A stretch of DNA of 62,420 nucleotides from Bacillus benzoevorans (GCF_014207535.1 NZ_JACHGK010000019.1:11684-74103), one strand, 5' to 3'. Counted from the stretch's first letter, positions 45,101 through 52,714 are shown. Numbers and translations are program-made. The notes: generated by a model not told the origin, from the letters alone.

Positions 45101-45533
45101 TGAAACTACTGGAAAAATGATAGCTAATGGTACTGCTCTAACACTAGACAAGCCGGGTATTTACCATGTAAATGTTAGTGCAACAAATGGTGCAGGAATA
45201 ATGACTACGATTCAAAAGCAATTTGTAGTATACATTCCAGCAGCAATTGAAGTGACACCGAAGGTAATAAAAGGTAATAATGGCGTGTTTACAGTTCGCG
45301 CTGATCTGACGGAAGGTTATAATAGTGAAGATTTTAATCTGAATACGGTTAAACTAAACGGAGTAAATGTCCTTACAAGCAATAAAGGGTACTATAATCA
45401 AGCGAAGAACGGACAGTTCAAGTTTGAACGTTCTGACTTTACTTGGACATCATCCGAGGTGATGGTTGAGTTCCGTGGCTACCTTAAAGGCTATCTAGTA
45501 GTCGGTCAAACAACTGTTAAAGTACAAAAGTAA
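39105..45533 (+). CDS. Giant secreted repeat protein (FN3-like and Ig/OmpL47-like domains), c-di-GMP controlled
   Basis: 2142 aa. A signal peptide (RKLIIRKTTYLALLLLVLQ, cleavage after SALAA near residue 31) is followed by about 17 fibronectin-III-like repeats of 83-90 aa, each starting AP-x-N-(F/L)-TY and ending in RFGES. Then come five repeats beginning TAPVTxSDAPExWSKE with FYSINGSEYEEGTSFTVDKEG, of the OmpL47/Ig-like type, and a distinct C-terminal domain. There is no LPxTG sortase motif, SLH domain or C-terminal membrane anchor, so it is secreted or held by binding. The likely role is adhesin or matrix protein. AGAAAGGTGAGCC precedes the ATG. Confidence 0.88.
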   Translation: MRKLIIRKTTYLALLLLVLQVFLPFGSALAAEISILPPSNLAVQQVTAEAVKLTWSPVYGATGYNVYEIKEGQLNLLGKSTTTTYSLNNLAEGSYRYVVSTLSVEGESGPSAPITVEIVYPDLAAPTSLTYSVKNGNDIVLNWGASQYAQTYNLYQISTEGDKTLLTSGTSRTYMVSNAPEGKQTYSVSAVNSTYGESPLAAPVEVEIVYPTMTAPDNFTYSVANGNDITFKWGIVPYATNYKIYEIADGQSILKSTVTGTTVQIPNVPARDYVYEIRSNSDRFGESAEVSRLSVTVGAVTMAAPSNFTSKVQNINDIVLNWGSVPYATGYKVYQIIDGEKVFKSTVTGTTVTYPKVPGGNYVYEVYSYSDRFGESALGSKVSLTVENVAMEAPSDFTYKIQNGNDIVLSWGSVSNANSYKVYQIIDGEKVLKSTITGTTVTYTNMPAGDYAYEVYSYSDRFGESAEGSKVSLTIETITMTAPSNFEYKIQNGNDIALSWESTSNATNYKVYQIVNGQRVLKNTVTGTTVTYANMPEGDYKYEVFSFSTRFGESKEGSQLSFSLVHPTIKAPANLMQTIKSDTEFTLNWEASPYATSYKVYQIINGQKTLKSTVSGTTVTYTNMPSGEYTYVVHTYSSRFGESVEGTQLTFILNGKTLGAPTNPTYTITNGNDITLRWSAVQYATGYKIYQVVDGQKFLKNTVTGTSITYTNMLGGDYHYVVHSVSSLFGESPEGAEMELPLVLPSMEAPGNFTYKVQNGNDVVLNWEAVQYANSYKVYELVNGEKVLKTTVTSLAATLAKVAAGDHTYIVHSVSNRFGESPEGSKVSFSLNEQTMQAPENLTYSLTNVNYLTLKWDPVTFATAYKVYQIIDGDPVLKSTVTGTSVSFNSLPEGEYQYEVHSYSDRFGDSLEGSPLSFKLVFPIVQAPGNLTYKIQNENDVVFSWGSSEYANSYKVYELVDGEKVLKSTTSSLTATLTNVPAGDHTYIVHAVSTRFGESPEGSPLSFKLVFPTVQAPGNLTYKIQNGNDVVLNWEAVQYANSYKIYEIVDGEKVLIKTVTSLTGTIPKAPAGDHTYIVHAVSTRFGESPEGSQVSLKMNEYNLEAPGNLTYKIQNGNDVVLNWESVEYANSYKVYEIVDEQKVLKSTVSPLTATLSNVPAGDHTYIVHAVSTRFGESQDGSEVSFKLVHPTMQAPENLIYSFTNVNNLTLKWNAATYATSYKVYQIVDGEPVLKNTVTGTSVTFSNIAEGNYKYVVRSVSTRFGESPEGSQVDFELIYPTMQAPANPTQSITNGNDITLRWDAATYATAYKVYQIMDGQPVLKKSQTGRSVTFTNMPEGDYTYQIHSYSDRFGESPKGSELNFNLTWPVVPQPELTGAVFNANNITLSWKAVPWGNEYRLYKLKDGNKELIYKGTALSSKVYNLTEDTHSFEVTAYNNRFGESKPSNPVTEKIVYPIMQPPTASLKLLSDTSALIIWDFVTYANGYNIYEMIADKPVLLAEKVNNLSYTVSNLSYADHEYFVTSFSNSFGESAPSSNVIAKLIIDTEAPFTTTDTSTEWTNQNPVVTLSAMDNETGVANTYYSLNDSDFIEGTSFTVEEEGVHKVSFYSVDKVGNKESIQTIYIKVDQTAPVTNISDTPSGFTQPVTLKLDSTDAQSGVKKTFYSINGSEYEEGTSFTVDKEGINQVSYYSTDQAGNIEKAQMLEVKIDKMTPTTTSDAPKTWSKENVTVKLTATDGGSGVAKTYYSINGSDYEEGTSITVEKEGVNQVSYYSIDQAGNIETAQTTEVKIDKTAPVTASDAPEAWSKENVTVKLTATDRESGIANTFYSINGSDYVQGMSFIVDKEGVNQVSYYSIDQAGNREKAQTTEVKIDKTAPVTASDAPEAWSKEDVTVKLTATDRESGVAKTFYSINGAEYQEGTSFTVDKEGVNEISFYSIDQEGNIEKAQTIEVKIDKTAPILTIDLKDEYKLGSSFQLQYSSNDDFSGIVSEEMTVLGPNETTGKMIANGTALTLDKPGIYHVNVSATNGAGIMTTIQKQFVVYIPAAIEVTPKVIKGNNGVFTVRADLTEGYNSEDFNLNTVKLNGVNVLTSNKGYYNQAKNGQFKFERSDFTWTSSEVMVEFRGYLKGYLVVGQTTVKVQK

Positions 45534-45543
45534 AAATTTCCTT

Positions 45544-45576
45544 AACCCTCTTTGTTAATTAACAGAGAGGGTTTAC
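45544..45576 (+). terminator. Terminator of the giant repeat-protein gene
   Basis: AACCCTCT / AGAGGGTT stem (45544-45551 and 45566-45573) followed by a short T stretch. Confidence 0.7.
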
Positions 45577-46209
45577 TATTTGATTTTGTTATAGTGGAAC
45601 CTCGGAAAGACTATTGTCGAAGGGGGAGGGGGCAGGTTCTGTCCCACTCAATTCTCTCACGTAAATCATTTATAGCTGACGCTTCCAAAACCTTTATCAA
45701 CCCACAATATAATTAAAAAAGGGGCGATGGAAACAGATTTCGAAAGTCCCTTCCTTAAATGGGACATACTGTTCCTATGTCCCATTTTGTCAGATCATCA
45801 ATAATAAACCCAATTGCATTTCCCGTGTACATCGAACGAATTTTTTGAGGTGTAAAGTAAAGGGGCGTATAGTCAATAAGCATTTCAAATACATTTTTTC
45901 TTCTCTTGATTACTAAGTCATCATTTCCGAAACTGTGAGACAACTCATCCCCCGCCTGATGTAGACCTCAGAACTTCCTGTTAAAAATGACAGCGGTTTT
46001 ACAGTGAATCCCACAGCTTTCACCTTCTTTCTCTTTATCTTGATTTTTTAATTACAAACCAAATAGCACAAAAGTTCTATGTGAGTGAGAAAATAATTGA
46101 TGCTATAATCATATATAAGAGTTAATTAAACATTTTATGTTGGATGAATGATATAAAAGAAACTTTGAGGTTAGTTCTTTAGTCTATAGAAATAAGGAGT
46201 ATGTCAGAC
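45577..46209. other. Non-coding stretch with REP-like palindrome
   Basis: A perfect 12-bp stem AAATGGGACATA / TATGTCCCATTT lies at 45757-45787, and GGCAGGTTCTGTCCC at about 45631; both belong to the GGGACA/TGTCCC family dispersed in this window. A 62-codon minus-strand frame overlaps the palindrome and is not convincing. Otherwise AT-rich, with the promoter region of the next gene at the right end. Confidence 0.5.
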
Positions 46210-47028
46210 ATGATGAAATCAGCACTTATATTTTTGACCTTTTGTCTATTAATTACAGCTAATATATTAATTTACTTCAGTCTCTATGACCATTTTAATG
46301 ATAGCAAGAAACAAAGTGAAAATTCAATGCTAAGCAGCGCCTTAGCTCAAGATGAAGGTTCTTCCAATTCAAAGGAAGCACCTGAAACAGAGGTTCCTGC
46401 AGAATATGATAATAGTCTTGATCCAACACCAGCAACCAATACAGAAGCAGAGAACCCCCAGAATGAAGAAATAAAAATGAAGAAGGCTGAGGAAGCAAAA
46501 GATAGTAAAGAACAAGATTCATCAAATGATGAAAGGGAAATGGAGACTACAGATTTTCAAGTAAATCCTCCTAATCGACTTGGTCATGTGAATGGGACTA
46601 TAACATGGCAATATAATAAATTTGTTGGAACAAAAGGGGATGTCGGTGCGTATGTTTATCTTATTCCAACGGATTTAGATGTGGAAAAGGTTGATATAAA
46701 CAACTTGAAATTATATCTTGCTGTAGGAACAATTCCACAAGGAGCGCCCTTATTTTTCACCAAAGCAGACGGCTATGGGAATTATGAACTCAATTACATA
46801 CCTGAAGGAGAATATATATTAATTTTTTCTTCAGAAAATACCAAAACGGACCCTAATGAACCCATTCACCCATATATTGTGAATCTTTTACAACCTGTAT
46901 TAAAAGAATCCTATCAATTTTTAGAGACAGTACGCCTGAATCTGTATAAGAGTGAGGTACAAGTGATCCAAATCAAGAACGATCGTACTCTTAACGAAAG
47001 CTATGACTTTGGTTATACGTACTTTTAA
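46210..47028 (+). CDS. Membrane-anchored protein with carboxypeptidase-regulatory-like domain
   Basis: 272 aa. One N-terminal helix (about residues 3-25: SALIFLTFCLLITANILIYF), a long acidic, low-complexity linker (about 30-115), and a beta-sandwich domain beginning GHVNGTITWQYN with TKADGYGNYELNYIPEGEYIL, the CarboxypepD_reg/transthyretin-like pattern. It would sit outside the membrane and may bind surface or matrix partners. AAGGAG is 10 bp before the ATG at 46210; the in-frame ATG at 46201 is too close to it. A terminator hairpin follows at 47087-47107. Substrate unknown. Confidence 0.7.
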   Translation: MMKSALIFLTFCLLITANILIYFSLYDHFNDSKKQSENSMLSSALAQDEGSSNSKEAPETEVPAEYDNSLDPTPATNTEAENPQNEEIKMKKAEEAKDSKEQDSSNDEREMETTDFQVNPPNRLGHVNGTITWQYNKFVGTKGDVGAYVYLIPTDLDVEKVDINNLKLYLAVGTIPQGAPLFFTKADGYGNYELNYIPEGEYILIFSSENTKTDPNEPIHPYIVNLLQPVLKESYQFLETVRLNLYKSEVQVIQIKNDRTLNESYDFGYTYF

Positions 47029-47086
47029 CAGAAGGAAGGTTTTCCAATATTATACTAGCCTATAAGCTTCAATCATAAAAACACTT

Positions 47087-47110
47087 AATGCCTCGAAAAG
47101 GGGCATTCTT
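47087..47110 (+). terminator. Terminator after the 46.2-kb gene
   Basis: AATGCC / GGCATT stem (47087-47092 and 47102-47107) followed by CTTTC. Confidence 0.55.
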
Positions 47111-47129
47111 TCGATCCCGGTGCCTCACG

Positions 47130-47176
47130 GACTGGATTATTGAACAAAATGGCAGTAAATGTATCATTGAATATGG
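47130..47176 (+). pseudogene. Fragment of a Vsr-like nuclease gene
   Basis: These 47 bp match 54698-54744 of the intact nuclease gene with about six changes (GACTGGATTATTGAACAAAA is identical) and encode DWIIEQNGSKCIIEY, the catalytic segment. Nothing else of the gene is recognisable around it. Confidence 0.75.
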
Positions 47177-47564
47177 TCGCTTTTTTGAATCCTAAAAGAT
47201 GCAATGGTTGAAGTTGCATATTAGTTTCATTTGAAATTTATCGGGGATATGGGAAAGCTTTCACAACTGCCATACTAAAAATGACAAATTACGTGCTTAA
47301 GTAAGTGCTGTTTTTTCTAAAAACAGGTATAGCACCATTCCTGATATGGAAGGTGCTGTTTTAATTAGATGAACATTTGTTGCGTGAAGCCTTATTTTTG
47401 AGTTTTTAAGCTTCTTAATTTTTTTCTTTTTTAATTTTGATATCTAGTTTAGTAAGGAATTCTGAATTTTTCTTTGCTCATCTAAAGATGGAACTTTAAT
47501 TTCAGTCTCGTCTAAGTCTGAACCATTAATAGCAGGGTAACTCGTACCTGTACATCTTTGTAAA

Positions 47565-47720
47565 ACATAATAAGAAGGGACGGAGTTGATGTTGTCCCAC
47601 CAGGTTTTGGGAAAAAGGCAACAATGGCAGCCGTATAGGCAAGGGACTTCATAGAACCAGAGGAACCGTCTGATTTTTCGAAAATGAGAAGTAATGGGAC
47701 AGGACTTGTCCCGATAGCCA
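47565..47720. repeat. Dispersed GGGACA/TGTCCC repeat, copy 1
   Basis: Both ends carry GGGAC...GTCCC palindromes. The interior GGGAAAAAGGCAACAATGGC...AAGGGACTTCATAGAA...GAACCGTCTGATTTTT matches a second copy at about 57590-57740. Translated on the minus strand both give SMKSL..., but the frames are otherwise unlike and non-genic. The rest of 47177-48165 contains a hairpin (AGCACC...GGTGCT near 47331-47357) and no gene; TGGTAAAAT at 48105-48113 is a weak promoter candidate for the ABC-3C operon. Confidence 0.6.
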
Positions 47721-48165
47721 TTAAGTTAAGCATTTTCAATGACAAATATGCCAAATGTTATGTATATCTCTCCCGGTGATTTAACTACTGAGGGGAGTAT
47801 CTTTATTACCAAGAAGAGCAGATCGAGAGTTACATTAATTATTTCAGGAATTAAAACACACTTTTACAAATAGAGAAAGTGAAGTTTCCGATGTCGATTA
47901 ATAATGATTTAAAGTACGATAAATCGGTTTATTCCTCCTCCTAAATTATTCTGAATCTCAAATTGAATCATTGGTTAGATGTGCATATTTGCTTTTTTAT
48001 AAAATTTCTTCAAAACATTGTAACTCAATAAAGAAGTTAATTGTTCGTTGTCAACCAAGGTTCAACATCTTTTTAATCAATGGCACTCAGGGGTTGTCTT
48101 TATATGGTAAAATATAGAGAAAAATATCTTCGATTTTACAGGTGTTCGGCGGGGGATAAAATTAA

Positions 48166-49701
48166 ATGACTACTAACGAACTAATTATATTTAAAAAGGA
48201 CACAGATGCTCCCGGTTCTAACCGAGGATTTGTCTATCAGTATCTTAAAACATTGTTGCTATGGATAAACAATTATAAAAATAAGAAAGCTATAACAATA
48301 TATTGCGAAGTGGATGATGACATCAAAGAAATTAATTTGATGGAACAAACCATCCGATTTACACAATTGAAATGTTATTCTTCGGCGTTGAATATAAATA
48401 GTGATGAAATAAAGAAGTCTTTCTATAATTATTTTTTGCTGCATCTAATTTACGAAGGATATGAAGGGGAATATGTATTTGAAACAAATACAAATATTTC
48501 TAATCGTGATACAGTAATCGAAAAATGGATGACTTTTCAAGGGAAGTTACACAAGAATCAGCTGATTCAAAATTTGTGCATTGTCAAAACTAAGGAAATC
48601 TTGCGAGAAGTTTTTGTTGATGAAAAAGAATCAATGGAAAAAGCTATTAAGAAAAAGATATCTACTCGTCAGGAGAAGATGAGAAAAGCTACTTCTGAAA
48701 ATAAGGAGTTACTTTTAGAAATTGAGAAGCTTGATAAAGAACTTGAAGTCCTTCAGAATCTTTCTGCGACCTTGGAAGGGAAAATAGATAATAATGACAT
48801 CATGAGTGATTTTACAAACCGCATTTCATGGATATTTGAGAGTATAGATGCTGTTCAATCAATTGATGTATTAATAGAACAGGTGAACGAGGCATTGAGG
48901 GGTATTTCTATAGATGACAGTAGAATAGATTTATATTTTGGTAGATTGCTTTCGGAAATTAATTTTAAAGCCGTAAAAGAAAAACGGGAACTAAGAATTC
49001 TTGATAATGGCTTGTTAGAAAGGATTCTTGGTGAAACGGATGATGTGATACGCTCAGGCATTGATAGTGAGATATTACAAAAATTTGATGGATTAGAACT
49101 TAAATTAGAACAGGGATTCTCAAGTGTAAGTCAGAATGTTTCTGAATCTGAAAATCGAATCAGGCAAGATATTGATTCCTTGGGAACCCGACTTGAACAG
49201 CAACTCCAGACAACTTCCAATGAATCAGAATATCGTTTATTTGAGATGCCTAGAGCTGAACCTGAAGAAGTACAAGAATTTATTAAACAAGAGAATAATG
49301 GGCAACAAAGCAAATTGGAGATGAAATTCAACAAAATTGAAGGTTTAGATGAAGAAATGAGAAATAATTTGCTCGAAACGGCAACTGAGTTAAGGTGCCG
49401 GTATTTATTGTATCTTCAGGGATTGAGATTTCAGAATTTTCACAGAGAGTATGATGAAATAAAAAAATTAGAGAAGAAAGTTGAAGGAATTTGTAATGAT
49501 GCTGTCCTAGAATTACACTTAGACAGTGAAATGACATCTGCAAGGTTCTATCTTGCCTTTAAAAAAGAATTAACATTGGCTCTAAAAGAGTTTAATAAAC
49601 AGGTGAAAATCAAAAAGTTCATTGTTGATACTGAAGTTGTTTATGGACAAATGTTTCATATGGCAGCCAAGTGTTTCTTAAGGTGGCATAGAGAAAGGTA
49701 A
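48166..49701 (+). CDS. ABC-3C system effector: putative nuclease-domain protein with C-terminal ABC-3C domain
   Basis: 511 aa. The N-terminal part (GSNRGFVYQYLKTLLLWIN; then IYCEVDDDI ... IRFTQLKCYSS) has the layout of DUF4297-like PD-(D/E)xK nucleases found in conflict systems; the E/D and QxK residues could form the active site. Long coiled coils follow (about residues 160-215 and 310-375). The C-terminal region ends VVYGQMFHMAAKCFLRWHRE, the motif that marks effector C-terminal domains of ABC-three-component systems. It is first in a tight operon with the middle component and the ABC ATPase. The nuclease call is an inference. Confidence 0.65.
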   Translation: MTTNELIIFKKDTDAPGSNRGFVYQYLKTLLLWINNYKNKKAITIYCEVDDDIKEINLMEQTIRFTQLKCYSSALNINSDEIKKSFYNYFLLHLIYEGYEGEYVFETNTNISNRDTVIEKWMTFQGKLHKNQLIQNLCIVKTKEILREVFVDEKESMEKAIKKKISTRQEKMRKATSENKELLLEIEKLDKELEVLQNLSATLEGKIDNNDIMSDFTNRISWIFESIDAVQSIDVLIEQVNEALRGISIDDSRIDLYFGRLLSEINFKAVKEKRELRILDNGLLERILGETDDVIRSGIDSEILQKFDGLELKLEQGFSSVSQNVSESENRIRQDIDSLGTRLEQQLQTTSNESEYRLFEMPRAEPEEVQEFIKQENNGQQSKLEMKFNKIEGLDEEMRNNLLETATELRCRYLLYLQGLRFQNFHREYDEIKKLEKKVEGICNDAVLELHLDSEMTSARFYLAFKKELTLALKEFNKQVKIKKFIVDTEVVYGQMFHMAAKCFLRWHRER

Positions 49702-49708
49702 GGGAAGT

Positions 49709-50356
49709 ATGGAGAAAAAAGATAGTTCGTTTGATGATTTTTTCGATATTTTAATTGAAAATAATGTGATGATGGAAACAGCTCCTGTAGAAGAACAAAG
49801 GGAATATATCCAACCTGATGATGATTATGATTTTCATGCTTATAGAATTTTACTATTAATTCGGATTTGCGGCATTATTAATGAACCATTTTTTAGTGAC
49901 TATACAATATATGGAAGAGGGAAATTTTCTTTTTTTGATTTTCTCATTCGTTATCCATTCTATTTAAAACGAGTGATTGAAATTGAAAAGAGACATATAC
50001 TGTTGGACAATTTAAAACTTAAACCATATGAAACTGAAAGAGCCTTTTCTCCAATGATTAAATACATACGCGGACCGTGGGACCACCGCTATGATGCAAT
50101 CTTAAATTATATGGTGAGTAAAAAGCTGATTAAAGTTCATTTTTCAAATTTCAATAAAAATAAAAAGGCCATGTGTTTGACATTAACAGAGCTAGGCATT
50201 GATATTTCAGAACAAATTATAGCAGAAGAACCTGTTTGGGTAAGTAGAATGGAAATTATCAATACTATTTTTCCTAGGAATACATCAAACGAACGAATCG
50301 ATGGTTATATAAGAAGGCACTTTCCAGCACTAATGTTGGGGATTGAGGGTGAGTAG
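49709..50356 (+). CDS. ABC-3C system middle component
   Basis: 215 aa. An acidic N-terminus is followed by a winged-helix-like fold with RILLLIRICGIINEPFF, IRGPWDHRYDAILNYMVSKKLI and LTLTELGIDISEQI, matching the middle-component family that links effector and ATPase. AGGGAAGT lies before the ATG; it starts 7 bp after the effector gene and ends 2 bp before the ATPase gene. No enzymatic motifs. Confidence 0.75.
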   Translation: MEKKDSSFDDFFDILIENNVMMETAPVEEQREYIQPDDDYDFHAYRILLLIRICGIINEPFFSDYTIYGRGKFSFFDFLIRYPFYLKRVIEIEKRHILLDNLKLKPYETERAFSPMIKYIRGPWDHRYDAILNYMVSKKLIKVHFSNFNKNKKAMCLTLTELGIDISEQIIAEEPVWVSRMEIINTIFPRNTSNERIDGYIRRHFPALMLGIEGE

Positions 50357-50358
50357 AT

Positions 50359-52443
50359 TTGTTTATAGAAGCAATAAAGATTCGAATTATAGCAAAGAGC
50401 GGTAAAAAATATGGTCGTTATCTTAGTTTTTTAGTAGAAGATGATATTAGTGAAGTGAATATGATTTTTGGTAAAAATACTTTAGGTAAATCAACACTGA
50501 TCGAAAGTATTGTATATGGACTTAACGGTGAAGCCATATATGGCAAAAAGCAAAAAGAAATTATCAATTTTAAATTGTTATTAAGAAAATTTATGGATGA
50601 AAAATTGGAACACGCTGAAATTTACTTGCAATTACAAAATTATGGGGAGCGTGTAGTTGTTCAAAGAGATGCTGTTGAAAAAAATGAACCGGTCATAGTG
50701 TTTAGAAATGTTTCATTAGAAAAACATGATACAGGGAAGTCTTTGGATGACCGTGCTACGGAGAAAGATTATTATAAAATCAATAAAGATAAAAATATTA
50801 TCGGAAATCAAACTTATCAAGAATTTCTATTTTCTTTCTTGGGTGTAGAACCTATACGGAAAGTAGGTGAGGATTCAGAGGAAGAGAATGATAATAAAGA
50901 AGAACGTTTGATATTTTATATCCAAAACCTTTTACCGCTTTTTGTTGTTCCACAAGAAGCGTGGACAGATATTCAGGCAACCAATCCTAAATATGAAATT
51001 GCAGATGTAAAGAAAACTGCATTCGAGTTCTTACTTAATCTTTCGAATGCAGATGTTGCGAAGTATAGGCATTCCTTAGAATTTTATAATTCCCAATTAA
51101 GACAGAAAATGAACTCATTAAAGGATTTGCAAGAAGTTGTACAACTATTATCTCATGATAATTCAAAACAAATCGATGATGTGATTAGAGATAAGAAAAA
51201 TGAATTGATTGACCTACAAAAGAAAATTGTAGAAATTGAAAATGGGAATCGTGTAGTTGATAATGTCTTAAAAGAAATTCGTTCTAAATATCGACATATG
51301 GCTATGATTGCTAAAAGACATGAAGAATCGCTCGAAACTTTGGAAGCAGAAATATCTCAATATCAATATTACATAACGAAGATTGAATCGGATATTGAAA
51401 AAAATGATAAGCTAAAAACTGCTAAAAAGCTTATTGGTATTTTGCCTATCGAAACTTGTCCAAGGTGTTTGAATGATGTTGAAATCAAAGAGACAGAAGA
51501 ACTATCTTCTGGGCATTGCCATTTATGTGGTTCTGAACTTCAAAATGAGAATAATACGGTTCAAACATTGCATTACCTATTGGATGAATTAAAAGATTTT
51601 AAACGATTAATGGAAAAGAAAGAGGATGCAAAAAAAGAAGTAGCAAACAAATTATTTTTAGTGCGCCTGGAATTAAAAGAACTAAGAAAAACTATGGATG
51701 GTTATGAAGACCAACTAAAACCACAAAGTATGGAACAATATAATTTCTTTTCAAGAGAAGTTGGAAGAATTGAAAACAGCCTGAAAGAACTTGAAAAAGA
51801 TAAAGAAGTGCTTAAAAAGTACGAAAACATTTCAACAGAAAAAGATAATATAGCTGTTAAAATAAAATCATTGAAAAAGAGTATTAAAGATGCAAAAGCA
51901 AGTGAAGATTTAGACAATGAAAAACTTGAAACTTTTGAGGAGGAATTCAAAGATATCCTCTTCAAACTGGACTTTTTAAAAGATGGTTTTGATACAGCTA
52001 AAGTAGATAACTTAGATAAGTCGATAAAGGATAAAGGAAGAAAAAATATATCTGTTATCAATAGGATATATGAACAGATTAAAATAGACAGAGAAGATTA
52101 TTATCCGAAAATAGATGGAGTAAACTTATACAATATTACATCCAGCAGCGGATTGATAAGAATTATCTTGTCTTATTACCTTTCGTTATTAAAGACTAGC
52201 TTACTCTATAAAGAATCCACTAATCATCCATTTTTTTTGGTCATGGATGAACCAAGGCAGCAAAACTTAGACTTCGATACTTTTAATCATTTTCTTGAGC
52301 AATTGTATAAGATAAAAGAAGAATATCCAAAACAATTTCAAGTAATTGTTGCTTCTTCTGTAAAAGGGAAAATTGAAGAAGAAGACGTACGACTATTTTT
52401 AAATAAGATAAACAATAAGTTGATTAAAGAGATTGCTGAATGA
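50359..52443 (+). CDS. ABC-3C system ATPase (Rad50/SbcC-like)
   Basis: 694 aa. Walker A is FGKNTLGKSTLIES (residues 37-50); long coiled-coil arms (about 240-350 and 400-560) surround a zinc-hook-like CPRCLND ... CHLCGSEL (about residues 367-393); the signature region is NITSSSGLIRIILSYYLSLL; Walker B is FFLVMDEPRQQNLD (about 624-637). It resembles SMC/Rad50 enzymes and is the sensor/motor of ABC-three-component conflict systems. It starts at TTG 50359 with GAGGGTGAG upstream. A strong terminator follows at once, so the operon has three genes. Confidence 0.85.
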   Translation: MFIEAIKIRIIAKSGKKYGRYLSFLVEDDISEVNMIFGKNTLGKSTLIESIVYGLNGEAIYGKKQKEIINFKLLLRKFMDEKLEHAEIYLQLQNYGERVVVQRDAVEKNEPVIVFRNVSLEKHDTGKSLDDRATEKDYYKINKDKNIIGNQTYQEFLFSFLGVEPIRKVGEDSEEENDNKEERLIFYIQNLLPLFVVPQEAWTDIQATNPKYEIADVKKTAFEFLLNLSNADVAKYRHSLEFYNSQLRQKMNSLKDLQEVVQLLSHDNSKQIDDVIRDKKNELIDLQKKIVEIENGNRVVDNVLKEIRSKYRHMAMIAKRHEESLETLEAEISQYQYYITKIESDIEKNDKLKTAKKLIGILPIETCPRCLNDVEIKETEELSSGHCHLCGSELQNENNTVQTLHYLLDELKDFKRLMEKKEDAKKEVANKLFLVRLELKELRKTMDGYEDQLKPQSMEQYNFFSREVGRIENSLKELEKDKEVLKKYENISTEKDNIAVKIKSLKKSIKDAKASEDLDNEKLETFEEEFKDILFKLDFLKDGFDTAKVDNLDKSIKDKGRKNISVINRIYEQIKIDREDYYPKIDGVNLYNITSSSGLIRIILSYYLSLLKTSLLYKESTNHPFFLVMDEPRQQNLDFDTFNHFLEQLYKIKEEYPKQFQVIVASSVKGKIEEEDVRLFLNKINNKLIKEIAE

Positions 52444-52450
52444 ACTGAAA

Positions 52451-52476
52451 AAAGCCGAAGTCGAACTTCGGCTTTT
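52451..52476 (+). terminator. Terminator of the ABC-3C operon
   Basis: AGCCGAAG / CTTCGGCT stem with a TCGAA loop (52453-52473), flanked by A on the left and TTTT on the right; it may work in both directions. Confidence 0.92.
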
Positions 52477-52618
52477 TACCTTATTTTTCGTAAGCTGATT
52501 ATTGCAGATGAATTGTGCCACTTATGCATAGTTTGAGCTATTCTTTGCGGATAAAAGAGTCACCATTTGCGGAACACGGAGCCACCGCTTAGCTGTGTAA
52601 CTGCTAAACTATTTTCAC

Positions 52619-52714
52619 TTGACGGTTACAAGCTGCTTACGGTTGACTGTAACGTCCGATTCTAAGTATCCGTTGGAAGGGGGTCGGAGCCCCACTATCG
52701 GATGCTTAGATTCG
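52619..52714. repeat. Compound hairpin element
   Basis: A stem of 16 positions, CGATTCTAAGTATCCG with CGGATGCTTAGATTCG (52657-52672 and 52699-52714, two mismatches), encloses a GGGG...CCCC hairpin. Directly to the left another arm pair, ACGGTTACA and TGTAACGT, forms a second hairpin (about 52622-52654). No gene lies in 52477-53027. It may be a REP-type or mobile-element end, or an RNA; I cannot name it. Confidence 0.55.

Noticed and set aside
45755..45943. A 62-aa minus-strand ORF
   Set aside because: Overlaps a perfect GGGACA/TGTCCC hairpin, has no convincing ribosome binding site, and no family was recognised.
47512..47754. An 80-aa minus-strand ORF, with a partner at 57554-57778
   Set aside because: The two share only the repeated DNA segment and not a conserved protein frame over their length; more likely non-coding repeats.
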